From Scandinavium hiltneri (GTDB taxonomy: Bacteria > Pseudomonadota > Gammaproteobacteria > Enterobacterales > Enterobacteriaceae), in contig NZ_JALIGE010000064.1 of the NCBI RefSeq assembly GCF_024764835.1, positions 1 to 64,000 of the forward strand: a DNA stretch of 64,000 nucleotides, given 5' to 3'. The number at the start of each line of letters is the position of its first letter. Within the stretch, counting starts at the first letter, position 1. The notes below the pieces were generated by a model. It had not been told where the DNA came from. It was given only the letters and a program-made list of their open reading frames with translations, and made no database searches. Shown here piece after piece: positions 1-8,411 of this stretch. The translations under genes and the position numbers were made by a program.

Positions 1-55
1 CAGCTTGCTTAAGAATGGCCATGATCTGGCTGTCGGTAAAACGTGATTTTTTCAT
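1..55 (-). mobile_element. IS3-family transposase OrfA, 5' end only (cut by window edge)
   Basis: The minus-strand reading frame starting at 55 encodes MKKSRFTDSQIMAILKQ, which I recognise as the N-terminus of OrfA (helix-turn-helix protein) of IS3-family elements. A purine-rich GAGGT lies just upstream of the ATG. The rest of the element lies outside the window. The stretch between about 56 and 130 is probably the untranslated left end of the element, but I could not place its terminal inverted repeat. The assignment rests on 18 residues. Confidence 0.65.
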
Positions 56-92
56 AGAGGTCTCCCCGGTTCAGATTACGAGAAAATTCTAC

Positions 93-392
93 TTATAAAC
101 ACACCGGTTTTTCGGGGGGATTACCCATCAGTATTCGATTTTCAGGATTGCAGTTTTCACACAATACCTGAAAATTAGAGAACTCAAGTGCCAGCTGCGG
201 GTATTTGCTACGGGGTTTAATATGATCAACATGTAGCTTCACGCCATCTCGACGAGAACGCCCACAGTAAACACATTTCGCAGCATATTTTTTTAACACT
301 TTATAACGAAGGATTTTCCATTTACCAGATTTATAGAAATCAACATCGTGTTGAATTCCGGTAGACCTCGCCAGATAACAAAATAAGCGCAA
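93..392 (-). pseudogene. HNH endonuclease remnant, probably disrupted at its 3' end
   Basis: This 99-codon frame carries the HNH core of phage/mobile-element nucleases: a CVYC zinc-type knuckle, HVDHIKPRSKYP, and a second CENC knuckle. Intact relatives continue after the last CN with a GK-x-N-x-D-x-TDW tail. Here the frame instead runs into NPENRILMGNPPEKPVCL. A different frame over 120-145 reads KSNTDG, so one base appears to be missing near 143. The last codons probably belong to the adjacent insertion sequence. The only available start is a TTG at 392, so the N-terminus may also be cut. It lies between the IS fragment and the 3' end of tRNA-Gly, as expected for the edge of an integrated element. 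Function is probably lost. Confidence 0.6.
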
Positions 393-459
393 TTATGCGA
401 CAGGGCTCTCAGATACTGGGTTTGTGGACTTTTGGAGGCGTTAATAAAAGAAGTGAAAC

Positions 460-533
460 TGGAGCGGGTGAAGGGAATCGAACCCTCGTATGCAGCTTGG
501 GAAGCTACCGTTCTACCATTGAACTACACCCGC
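460..533 (-). tRNA. glyU: tRNA-Gly (anticodon CCC)
   Basis: The minus strand folds as a 74-nt tRNA with an encoded CCA end. The acceptor strands are GCGGGTG and CACCCGC, the anticodon loop is CTTCCCAAG (CCC, reading GGG glycine codons), and the T arm is GAGGGTTCGATTCCCTT. In E. coli the tRNA next to ygeR is glyU, and the same neighbour is present here. Mobile-element remnants begin directly beyond its 3' end, which is the usual integration side for tRNA-targeting integrases. Confidence 0.95.
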
Positions 534-563
534 GAAAGACGCGCCCGTAAAAGGGGTGAAGGC

Positions 564-591
564 ATTATAGACTTAACGCCTTCACTGACAA
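564..591 (-). promoter_or_regulatory. sigma-70 promoter of the tRNA-Gly gene
   Basis: On the minus strand a TTGTCA -35 element (586-591) and a perfect TATAAT -10 element (564-569) are separated by 16 bp. A GC-rich stretch follows before the tRNA 5' end at 533, typical of a stable-RNA promoter. The site lies in the 93-bp gap between the tRNA and ygeR. Confidence 0.75.
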
Positions 592-626
592 GCCTTTCTG
601 CAATTAAGTGGCGATAATATAACCGT

Positions 627-1346
627 TTAGCATTTCGGTTTGCTGCCCTGCGGTGGCAAATAACGCAGCGGATCGATAGCGGTGGCGCGGTAGCGAATCT
701 GGAAATGCAGCTTCACAGAGTCGGCATCGCTGTTGCCCATGGTGGCAATCTGCTGGCCGATCTTCACCGACTGCCCGTTGTTAACCATCATTTTATCGTT
801 ATGCGCATACGCGGTGATGTAATCATCATTGTGCTTAATCATGATCAGATTACCGTACCCGCGCAGCTGATTCCCGACATACACCACTTTGCCCGCGCCG
901 GAGGCGTAAATCGGCTGGCCACGCGAACCCGCGATATCAATCCCTTTGTTGCCGCCATCGGCGGTGGAATAGCGCAATACCACTTTGCCGCTGGTCGGCC
1001 AGCGCCAGCAGCGTTGCCCTACCGGCGGCCAGGAAGACTGCGGCACAGCGGAAGATGGCGTGACTTTTGCCGTCCGGCTGCCGGAGGATTTTTTCGATCC
1101 CGAGCTGCCACTCACTTTCAGACGCTGTCCCACTTCGATGGTATACGGCGGTGAAATGCCGTTCATGCGGGCGAGGCTGCTGACGCTGGTGCCGGTCATG
1201 CGAGAGATTTTTGACAGCGTATCGCCGCGTTTTACGGTATACACGGAGCCGCTGTAGCTGCCTTCGGAGCCTGATTTACTGCCGGAACAACCAGCCAGAA
1301 TCAGCCCAATAAACAGGCACAGAAAAAGGCGTAATGGGTGTTTCAT
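627..1346 (-). CDS. ygeR: LysM / M23-fold lipoprotein, amidase activator YgeR (ActS)
   Basis: The product is a 239-residue outer-membrane lipoprotein. The signal peptide ends in a lipobox LILAGC (Cys20), then comes a LysM domain beginning VYTVKRGDTLSKI and a C-terminal LytM/M23 domain. The first metal-binding His of the peptidase motif is replaced (GGNKGIDIAG), although the later LHFQIR is retained. This fits the degenerate LytM proteins (EnvC, NlpD, YgeR/ActS) that activate cell-wall amidases rather than cut peptidoglycan themselves. The ATG at 1346 has an AGGA six bases upstream. A TTG at 1364, also with a ribosome site, would add six residues and aligns better with the E. coli N-terminus. 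Confidence 0.9.
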   Translation of the reverse strand: MKHPLRLFLCLFIGLILAGCSGSKSGSEGSYSGSVYTVKRGDTLSKISRMTGTSVSSLARMNGISPPYTIEVGQRLKVSGSSGSKKSSGSRTAKVTPSSAVPQSSWPPVGQRCWRWPTSGKVVLRYSTADGGNKGIDIAGSRGQPIYASGAGKVVYVGNQLRGYGNLIMIKHNDDYITAYAHNDKMMVNNGQSVKIGQQIATMGNSDADSVKLHFQIRYRATAIDPLRYLPPQGSKPKC

Positions 1347-1581
1347 CAGGCGTCCTGCTCTCAAAGCGAGTCCTCGGTGTCGAAAAAATGGATGGCATAT
1401 GATACCAGTCGTAGCCCGTATGCCAATGTTTAGCATTGCTTTTTGATAAACAACCCTTTGGCAAAAATGGCGCATCACATCCAAAACCCATCCCCTCTGA
1501 CGCCCTGGGCATTCAGCCTGAGAAAGATTGTCGTATAATAAAGCCCGGTTATATGACTGAGATATTGTGTCCGGAGAAGCG

Positions 1582-2133
1582 ATGAGCAGGCAAGAGCACG
1601 TCATTTTACTCGATGAGCAGGGAGCAGCTATCGGCACCCAGGAGAAGTATGCCGCCCATAATACCGCCACACCGCTGCATCTGGCCTTTTCCTGCTGGTT
1701 GTTCAACGCAAAAGGTGAGCTGCTGTTAACCCGGCGAGCGCTCAGTAAAAAAGCCTGGCCAGGCGTCTGGACGAGTTCAGTCTGCGGTCATCCCCAGCTC
1801 AATGAAACGTCAGAAGAAGCGCTTATTCGACGTTGTCGATATGAAGTGGGTGCCGAAGTAAAGGACATCACGCCCGTCTACCCGGCGTTCCGCTACCGGG
1901 AAATTGACAGTTCCGGCATCGTTGAGAATGAAGTCTGCCCGGTGTTTGCCGCTCAGGTGACTAACGAGATAATGCTAAACAGAGATGAAGTAATGGAGTA
2001 TCGCTGGCTGAACCTGGAAGATTTACGCCAGGCTATCGAGGCCGCTCCGTTCCTGTTTAGCCCGTGGATGGAACTGCAATTTACCCATACCCCGGCCCGA
2101 GATGCACTGTTCCAGTTCGCCCACGCCGTGTAA
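1582..2133 (+). CDS. idi: isopentenyl-diphosphate delta-isomerase
   Basis: Interconverts isopentenyl and dimethylallyl diphosphate, the five-carbon units for ubiquinone and undecaprenyl phosphate. The 183-residue protein has the Nudix fold of type 1 IDI, including the catalytic cysteine segment SVCGHPQL and the metal/acid segment ENEVCPVF. I chose the ATG at 1582 because GGAG lies six bases upstream; a GTG at 1567 is in frame but has no ribosome site. A good -10 (TATAAT, 1534-1539) sits upstream. In E. coli a purine-catabolism block separates idi from ygeR; here the two genes are divergent neighbours. Confidence 0.95.
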   Translation: MSRQEHVILLDEQGAAIGTQEKYAAHNTATPLHLAFSCWLFNAKGELLLTRRALSKKAWPGVWTSSVCGHPQLNETSEEALIRRCRYEVGAEVKDITPVYPAFRYREIDSSGIVENEVCPVFAAQVTNEIMLNRDEVMEYRWLNLEDLRQAIEAAPFLFSPWMELQFTHTPARDALFQFAHAV

Positions 2134-2145
2134 CACGCAAGACAT

Positions 2146-2183
2146 AAAAAAAGCCCGGTTGCTCAAGCAAACCAGGCTTTTTT
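2146..2183. terminator. bidirectional terminator between idi and lysS
   Basis: AAAAAAGCC and GGCTTTTTT flank an inverted repeat with matching inner arms (GGTTGCTC / AAGCAAACC, imperfect). A-tracts and T-tracts on both sides make it suitable for both convergent transcripts. Confidence 0.8.
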
Positions 2184-2219
2184 ACACCGGAGACCATGAC
2201 GTCTCCGGTTATGTTCGAC

Positions 2220-3737
2220 TTATTTAGTCGGACGCATTGCCGGGAACAGGATCACGTCACGGATGGTATGGCTGTTGGTGAACAGCATAACCATACGGTC
2301 GATACCAATACCCAGACCCGCCGTTGGCGGCAGACCGTGTTCCAGAGCGGTAACGTAGTCTTCATCGAAGAACATCGCTTCGTCGTCACCGGCTGCTTTC
2401 GCATCAACCTGGTCCTGGAAACGCTGCGCCTGGTCTTCTGCATCGTTCAGCTCGCTAAAGCCGTTGCCGATTTCACGGCCACCGATGAAGAATTCAAAGC
2501 GATCGGTAATTTCCGGGTTCTCATCATTACGACGCGCCAGCGGAGACACTTCTGCCGGGTATTCAGTAATGAAGGTCGGCTGAATCAGGTGCGCTTCTGC
2601 CACTTCTTCGAAGATCTCAGTCACGGTACGGCCCAGACCCCAGCTCTTCTCAACTTTAATACCGATTTCAGCCGCAATCGCTTTCGCCGCGTCGAAATTA
2701 TCCAGGTCAGCCATGTTGGTTTCTGGACGGTATTTTTTGATGGCTTCGCGCATGGTCAGCTTCACAAACGGCTTACCAAAGTCGAAGGTCTGATCGCCAT
2801 AAGGCACTTCAGTTTTGCCGAGAATATCCTGCGCCAGAGTACGGAACAGAGATTCGGTCAGCTCAATCAGGTCTTTGTAATCTGCATACGCCATATAGAG
2901 TTCCATCATGGTGAACTCTGGGTTATGACGAACGGAGACGCCTTCATTACGGAAGTTACGGTTGATTTCGAACACGCGTTCGAAGCCACCAACCACCAGA
3001 CGCTTCAGGTACAGTTCCGGCGCGATACGCAGGTACATGTCGAGGTCGAGGGCATTATGATGAGTGATGAACGGACGCGCGGATGCGCCACCCGGGATCA
3101 CCTGCATCATTGGGGTTTCAACTTCCATAAAACCACGGCCAACCATGAACTGACGGATACCCGCCATAATCTGGGAACGGACTTTAAAGGTGTTGCGGGA
3201 CGTATCGTTAGCGATGAGGTCCAGATAACGCTGACGGTAGCGCGCTTCCTGATCCTGCAGGCCGTGGAATTTATCCGGCAGCGGGCGCAGAGCTTTGGTC
3301 AGCATACGCAGTTCGGTGCAATGAATGGACAGCTCACCGGTCTTGGTTTTGAACAGCTTACCTTTCGCGCCGAGGATATCGCCCAGGTCCCACTTCTTGA
3401 ACTGGTCGTTGTATACGCCTTCCGGCAGATCGTCACGGGCAACGTACAGCTGGATACGGCCGCCAACGTCCTGCAGCGTCACGAAGGATGCTTTACCCAT
3501 GATACGGCGGGTCATCATACGGCCAGCAACGGTGACTTCAACGTTCAGCGCTTCCAGCTCTTCATTTTCTTTGCTGCCGAATTCGGCGTGCAGCTGGTCG
3601 GAGGTACTTCCGCGACGGAAATCGTTCGGGAAAGCGATGCCCTGCTCACGCAGCGCAGCCAGCTTCTCACGACGAGATTTCAGTTCGTTATTAAGATCGA
3701 CGACTTCGTCAGCGCCCTGTGCTTGTTGTTCAGACAT
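2220..3737 (-). CDS. lysS: lysyl-tRNA synthetase, class II
   Basis: Charges tRNA-Lys in the cytoplasm. At 505 residues it has the E. coli LysS length. An N-terminal OB-fold anticodon-binding domain (about residues 60-150) is followed by the class II catalytic core: motif 1 around RGFMEVETPMM, motif 2 FRNEGVSVRHNPEFTMMELY, motif 3 GLGIGIDRMVML. The ATG lies 9 bp after the prfB stop, so the two genes are co-transcribed as in E. coli. The convergent idi terminator ends the transcript. No second lysine synthetase gene (lysU) is in this window. Confidence 0.97.
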   Translation of the reverse strand: MSEQQAQGADEVVDLNNELKSRREKLAALREQGIAFPNDFRRGSTSDQLHAEFGSKENEELEALNVEVTVAGRMMTRRIMGKASFVTLQDVGGRIQLYVARDDLPEGVYNDQFKKWDLGDILGAKGKLFKTKTGELSIHCTELRMLTKALRPLPDKFHGLQDQEARYRQRYLDLIANDTSRNTFKVRSQIMAGIRQFMVGRGFMEVETPMMQVIPGGASARPFITHHNALDLDMYLRIAPELYLKRLVVGGFERVFEINRNFRNEGVSVRHNPEFTMMELYMAYADYKDLIELTESLFRTLAQDILGKTEVPYGDQTFDFGKPFVKLTMREAIKKYRPETNMADLDNFDAAKAIAAEIGIKVEKSWGLGRTVTEIFEEVAEAHLIQPTFITEYPAEVSPLARRNDENPEITDRFEFFIGGREIGNGFSELNDAEDQAQRFQDQVDAKAAGDDEAMFFDEDYVTALEHGLPPTAGLGIGIDRMVMLFTNSHTIRDVILFPAMRPTK

Positions 3738-3746
3738 ATTGGTTCC

Positions 3747-4845
3747 TCATAACCCTGCTTTCAAACTTGCTTCGATAAATTGGTCGAGGCTGCCGTCCAG
3801 TACCGCCTGGGTATTGCGGGTTTCAACCCCGGTACGCAGGTCCTTGATACGGGAATCGTCCAGTACGTATGAACGAATCTGGCTGCCCCAGCCGATGTCC
3901 GATTTGTTATCTTCCGCCGCCTGCTTCTCAGCATTTTTCTTCTGCATTTCCAGCTCGTACAGCTTAGCTTTCATCTGCTTCATGGCCTGATCTTTGTTCT
4001 TATGCTGCGAACGGTCGTTCTGGCACTGCGTGACGGTATTGGTTGGAAGGTGGGTAATACGCACCGCAGATTCTGTACGGTTAACGTGCTGACCACCGGC
4101 ACCGGAGGCGCGGTACACGTCGATACGCAGATCGGCTGGATTGATTTCGATATCGATATCGTCATCCACTTCCGGGTAGACGAAAGCGGAACTGAACGAG
4201 GTATGACGACGGCCACCGGAGTCAAACGGGCTCTTACGCACCAGGCGATGTACGCCAGTTTCGGTACGTAACCAGCCAAAGGCGTATTCGCCCTGAATAC
4301 GGATGGTGACAGATTTGATACCCGCCACTTCGCCTTCAGACTCTTCGATGATTTCGGTTTTAAAGCCGCGCGCTTCTGCCCAACGCAGATACATACGCAT
4401 CAGCATGCTGGCCCAGTCCTGCGCTTCGGTGCCGCCAGAACCCGCCTGGATATCGAGATAGCAATCTGCTTTGTCGTATTCACCAGAGAACATGCGGCGG
4501 AATTCCAGCTGTGCCAGCTTGTCTTCCAGCACGTCGAGCTCGGCGACGGCTTCATTGAAGGTTTCTTCGTCATCGGCTTCAACAGCCAATTCCAGCAGGC
4601 CGGAAACATCTTCCAGACCCTGAGACATCTGGTCCAGAGTTTCAACAATGGCTTCCAGTGAAGAACGCTCTTTACCCAGAGCCTGTGCGCGATCGGGTTC
4701 GTTCCACACATCCGGCTGTTCCAGCTCGGCGTTTACTTCTTCCAGACGCTCTTTCTTGGCATCATAGTCAAAGATACCCCCGAAGAACGTCTGAACGCTC
4801 CGTGAGGTCTTGAATGCGATTTTTTACCGGATTAATTTCAAACAT
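3747..4845 (-). CDS. prfB: peptide chain release factor 2, with programmed +1 frameshift
   Basis: Recognises UGA and UAA stop codons and triggers peptide release. Codons 1-25 run from the ATG at 4845 to CTT at 4771-4773. The next codon is an in-frame TGA (4768-4770), after which the protein continues in the +1 frame (GAC at 4767-4769) to the stop at 3747, giving 365 residues like E. coli RF2. The slippery CTT-TGA-C is intact. The internal Shine-Dalgarno-like element reads CGGGGG, where E. coli has AGGGGG. The tripeptide SPF and the GGQ loop (Gly250-Gln252) are present. Residue 246 is Ala, the more active form found outside E. coli K-12. It is followed 9 bp later by lysS. Confidence 0.97.
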
Positions 4846-4885
4846 GGTCGATTATCTTTTCTGGGCTTGTAAAAATGCGGTGATA

Positions 4886-4920
4886 AGAGCGGGATTTTAA
4901 CGGATCTCCGCTCTTTTTTA
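4886..4920. terminator. possible hairpin between recJ and prfB
   Basis: AGAGCGG and CCGCTCT pair around a 15-nt loop, with a T-run on the plus-strand side. The T-run points away from the direction of recJ and prfB transcription, so it may act only as an RNA structure in the prfB leader. Weak call. Confidence 0.3.
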
Positions 4921-4935
4921 TAGGAAATACTGACG

Positions 4936-6669
4936 CTAAATTGGCCAGATATTGTCTATGATCAGTTGCAGGCTGCGGTTGCCACGAAACTCGTTGATAT
5001 CCAGCTTGTAGGCCAGTTCCACTTCGCGCACGCCGTTATCCGGCCAGCAGGCGGTATCCACGTTAAACGCAATACCGTCGAGCAGTGGGCCACCGCCAAC
5101 CGGTTCGACCATCACCTTCAGGTGACGCTCGCCCACCAGCCGCTGTTGCAGCAAACGAAAACGTCCATCGAACAACGGCTCCGGGAACATCTGCCCCCAC
5201 GGGCCCGCATCACGCAGCATCTGTGCGATTTCCATGGTCATATCCGCCGCCGCCAGTGGGCCATCGGACACCACTTCGCCCTGTAACATCGCCGGGTCCA
5301 ACCATTCGGTCACCAGTTCGCCAAAACGCTGCTGAAACTCGTCAAAGCGCGCCTCTTCCAGCGACAAACCTGCCGCCATCGCGTGACCGCCGAACTTGAT
5401 CATCATGCCAGGATACAGCGTATCCAGGCGCTCCAGGGCATCGCGCATATGCAGACCCTGAATCGAGCGGCCGGAGCCTTTCAGCGTGCCGTCACCCGCA
5501 GGCGCAAAGGCAATCACCGGGCGGTGGAAACGCTCTTTGATACGTGAAGCCAGAATGCCGACCACGCCCTGATGCCATTGTGGATGGTACATGGCGAGAC
5601 CGCCGGGCAGCGCTTCGCTGCTGCGCTCAAGTTTCTCGCACAGCGTCAGCGCTTCCGCCTGCATTCCCTGCTCGATTTCTTTTCGCGTCTGGTTCAGCGC
5701 ATCCAGTTCATTAGCCAGCTGACGCGCTTCGCCAATATTGTCACTGAGCAGCAGTGCAACGCCGACGGACATATCGTCCAGCCGCCCCGCCGCATTCAGA
5801 CGCGGGCCAAGCGCAAAACCGAGATCGCTCGCCGCCAGTTTTTGCGCGTCGCGATTAGAGACCTCCAGCAGGGCTTTAATGCCCGGACGGCATTTTCCTG
5901 CACGGATACGACTCAGCCCCTGCCATGTCAGAATGCGGTTGTTTGCATCGAGCGGAACCACGTCCGCGACGGTGCCAAGCGCGACCAAATCCAGCAGTTC
6001 TGCAAGGTTAGGCGCGACGATACCCTGCGCCTCAAACCAGCCGCGATCGCGTAAATGAGTGCGCAGCGCCAGCATCAAATAAAACGCGACGCCAACACCG
6101 GCCAGCGATTTCGACGGGAAATCACAATCACGCAGGTTCGGGTTAATGATGGCCTCTGCCGCAGGCAGCGTATCGCCAGGCAAGTGGTGATCGGTAACCA
6201 GCACGGGAATTCCCAGCGCATGCGCACGGTCGACGCCGGAGTGCGAAGAAATACCGTTATCGACGGTCAATATCATCTGCGCACCGCGGGCATGAGCCTG
6301 ATCCACCACTTCCGGGCTTAAGCCATAGCCGTCTTCAAAACGGTTAGGCACCAGATAGGTGACATTGCTGCAGCCCAGCTGGCGCAGGCCCAACACGCTG
6401 AGCGCAGTGCTGGTTGCGCCATCGGCGTCAAAATCACCGACCACGACAATCCGTAGCCCTTCGCGAAACGCGTCGTAGAGCATCTCAACGGCTTTATCAA
6501 CGCCGGAGAGCTGCTGCCATGGCAGCATGCCTTTGACGCTACGCTCGAGATCGGATGCACTCAGAACCCCACGGCTGGCATACAGCCGCTGGAGCAAAGG
6601 CGGGAGATCGGCCGGCAGCTGCGCCGAGCTGTCCGCTTCCCGGCGACGAAGTTGTATCTGTTGTTTCAC
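4936..6669 (-). CDS. recJ: single-strand-specific 5'-3' exonuclease RecJ
   Basis: Degrades single-stranded DNA 5' to 3' in RecF-pathway recombination, mismatch repair and base excision repair. The 577-residue protein shows the DHH phosphoesterase motifs: VVGDFDADGATSTAL (motif I), a DNG segment in LTVDNGISSHSG, and TDHH in VLVTDHHLPG (motif III). A DHHA1 domain with GSGRS and GGHAMAAG follows. The start codon lies 5 bp after the dsbC stop, so the two are translationally linked in the xerD-dsbC-recJ run. Confidence 0.97.
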   Translation of the reverse strand: MKQQIQLRRREADSSAQLPADLPPLLQRLYASRGVLSASDLERSVKGMLPWQQLSGVDKAVEMLYDAFREGLRIVVVGDFDADGATSTALSVLGLRQLGCSNVTYLVPNRFEDGYGLSPEVVDQAHARGAQMILTVDNGISSHSGVDRAHALGIPVLVTDHHLPGDTLPAAEAIINPNLRDCDFPSKSLAGVGVAFYLMLALRTHLRDRGWFEAQGIVAPNLAELLDLVALGTVADVVPLDANNRILTWQGLSRIRAGKCRPGIKALLEVSNRDAQKLAASDLGFALGPRLNAAGRLDDMSVGVALLLSDNIGEARQLANELDALNQTRKEIEQGMQAEALTLCEKLERSSEALPGGLAMYHPQWHQGVVGILASRIKERFHRPVIAFAPAGDGTLKGSGRSIQGLHMRDALERLDTLYPGMMIKFGGHAMAAGLSLEEARFDEFQQRFGELVTEWLDPAMLQGEVVSDGPLAAADMTMEIAQMLRDAGPWGQMFPEPLFDGRFRLLQQRLVGERHLKVMVEPVGGGPLLDGIAFNVDTACWPDNGVREVELAYKLDINEFRGNRSLQLIIDNIWPI

Positions 6670-6674
6670 GCCGA

Positions 6675-7388
6675 TTATTTACCGCTGGTCTGTTTTTTAT
6701 GCTCATCGAGGAAAGCTTTCATTTCCTTCGGACCCTGATAGCCCGGCACCACGTAGCCGTCGTTCAGCACGATTGCCGGGGTGCCGTTCACGCCAAACTG
6801 CACGCCCAGCGCGTAGTGGTTCGCGATATTAATATCGCAGCTCGCCGCCTGGACGCCTTTGCCGTTCATCGCTTCATCAAAAGCTTTGTTACGGTCTTTC
6901 GCACACCAGATGGATTTCATGTCCTGCTCCGCCTGGCTCTGCACGCCCTGACGTGGGAAGGCCAGATAACGCACGGTGATCCCCAGCGCGTTGTAGTCTT
7001 TCATCTCTTCATGCAGCTTGTGGCAGTAGCCGCAGGTGATGTCCGTGAAGACGGTAATCACATGTTTTTCCTGCGAGGCTTTGTAGACAATCATCTCTTT
7101 ATCCAGCGCATTGAGTTTGCCCATCAGCAGCTGGTTGGTCACGTTCACCGGCTGCGCACCGCTGACGTCGTACATTGGGCCCTGGATGATGTGCTTGCCG
7201 TCTTCGGTCACGTACAGCACACCGCTGTTAGTCAGTACCGTTTTCATGCCAGCAACCGGGGAAGACTGGATATCCGTGCTCTGCACGCCAAGTTTCGCCA
7301 TAGACTGCTGAACGGCTGCATCGTCAGCGTGAGCAGTACCGCACAGTGCCGCCGCCAGCAGGGAGAACATCGCTAAACCTTTTTTCAT
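6675..7388 (-). CDS. dsbC: periplasmic thiol:disulfide isomerase DsbC
   Basis: Shuffles wrong disulfide bonds in periplasmic proteins and is kept reduced by DsbD. The 237-residue precursor has a 21-residue Sec signal peptide ending THA-A-type (GTAHA), an N-terminal dimerisation domain and a thioredoxin fold with the CGYC active site. Two further cysteines (SIWC, AASC) form the structural disulfide. It sits between xerD and recJ as in E. coli, and the short gaps suggest one operon. ATG at 7388 is the only start giving an intact signal peptide. Confidence 0.97.
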   Translation of the reverse strand: MKKGLAMFSLLAAALCGTAHADDAAVQQSMAKLGVQSTDIQSSPVAGMKTVLTNSGVLYVTEDGKHIIQGPMYDVSGAQPVNVTNQLLMGKLNALDKEMIVYKASQEKHVITVFTDITCGYCHKLHEEMKDYNALGITVRYLAFPRQGVQSQAEQDMKSIWCAKDRNKAFDEAMNGKGVQAASCDINIANHYALGVQFGVNGTPAIVLNDGYVVPGYQGPKEMKAFLDEHKKQTSGK

Positions 7389-7416
7389 AACCTTTCCTGT
7401 CTCTTTCGTTTGCAGC

Positions 7417-8313
7417 TCACGCACGTGGGTGATGCTGTTGATGAAGTTGCCGCAGCCGCTCCGTGGCGACGTGCGTATAAATCTGTGTTGTCGAGAGATC
7501 GCTGTGACCGAGCAGCATCTGTACCACGCGCAAATCCGCGCCGTGATTGAGCAGATGCGTGGCAAATGCATGGCGCAACACGTGAGGTGACAGTTTTGCG
7601 CTGTCGATACCCGCCAGCACCGCATAATGTTTGATCCGGTGCCAGAATGTCTGGCGCGTCATCTGCTGGGCGCGTTGGCTGGGAAACAGCACGTCGATAG
7701 ACACGCCGTTGAGCAGCCATGGACGACCGTGCTCAAGGTAATATTCCAGCCAGTAAACCGCCTCTTCGCCAAGCGGAACCAGTCGTTCTTTATTGCCTTT
7801 ACCGATAACCCGCACCACACCCTGACGCAGGCTGATATCACTCATCGTCAGCCCGACCAGTTCGGTAACGCGAAGTCCGGTGGCATAAAGCACTTCCAGC
7901 ATTGCTTTATCGCGCAATTCCAGTGGGACATCCACCAGCGGCGCCTGTAGCAGGCGATCGACCTGGGGTTCGCTCAGATCTTTGGGCAAACGCTGCGGGA
8001 GCTTCGGGGATGCCAGCTGCGCGCTAGGATCGTCCGGACGCAGTTTTTCCCGATACAGATGCTGAAAGAAGCGACGCATCGCGCTTAACAGACGGGCCGA
8101 GCTTGTGGCTTTGTAACCGCCTTCGACCCGCTCAGCCAGCAAGGACTGCAGGTCCGAACTTTGCACCGTTTCGCTCGTCAGGCTGTGTTTGTGCATCCAT
8201 TCTACAACCATCGTTAAATCACGACGATAGGCGCTAAGGGTATTCTCAGCGAGGTTTTTCTCAAGCCAAAGCGCATCGAGAAACTGTTCGATTTGCGCGA
8301 GATCCTTTTCCAC
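7417..8313 (-). CDS. xerD: site-specific tyrosine recombinase XerD
   Basis: With XerC it resolves chromosome dimers at dif under FtsK control. The 298-residue protein has the SAM-like core-binding domain (residues 1-100) and the catalytic domain with Arg in ATGLRVTEL, the HxxR box in HVLRHAFATHLL, His in LLGHSDLS and the nucleophilic Tyr in QIYTHV. I chose the GTG at 8313 because a perfect AGGAGG precedes it and the length then equals E. coli XerD. An upstream ATG at 8343 would add ten unrelated residues and cover the ribosome site. Confidence 0.96.
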   Translation of the reverse strand: MEKDLAQIEQFLDALWLEKNLAENTLSAYRRDLTMVVEWMHKHSLTSETVQSSDLQSLLAERVEGGYKATSSARLLSAMRRFFQHLYREKLRPDDPSAQLASPKLPQRLPKDLSEPQVDRLLQAPLVDVPLELRDKAMLEVLYATGLRVTELVGLTMSDISLRQGVVRVIGKGNKERLVPLGEEAVYWLEYYLEHGRPWLLNGVSIDVLFPSQRAQQMTRQTFWHRIKHYAVLAGIDSAKLSPHVLRHAFATHLLNHGADLRVVQMLLGHSDLSTTQIYTHVATERLRQLHQQHHPRA

Positions 8314-8411
8314 GTAGCCTCCTGTGGGTGCAGTCCGGCTCATTATGCCTTAAGGCGACGCCTTTCTGATACACTAGCGCAAAGTCATAGCAAGCACTGA
8401 GAGTTTTCGCG

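Noticed and set aside
2196..3752. 518-codon open frame on the plus strand
   Set aside because: Antisense to lysS; it exists because of lysS codon bias. No family similarity or ribosome site.
3747..4845. prfB as a frameshifted pseudogene
   Set aside because: The in-frame TGA is the conserved programmed frameshift site with slippery CTT and upstream G-rich element; the gene is functional.
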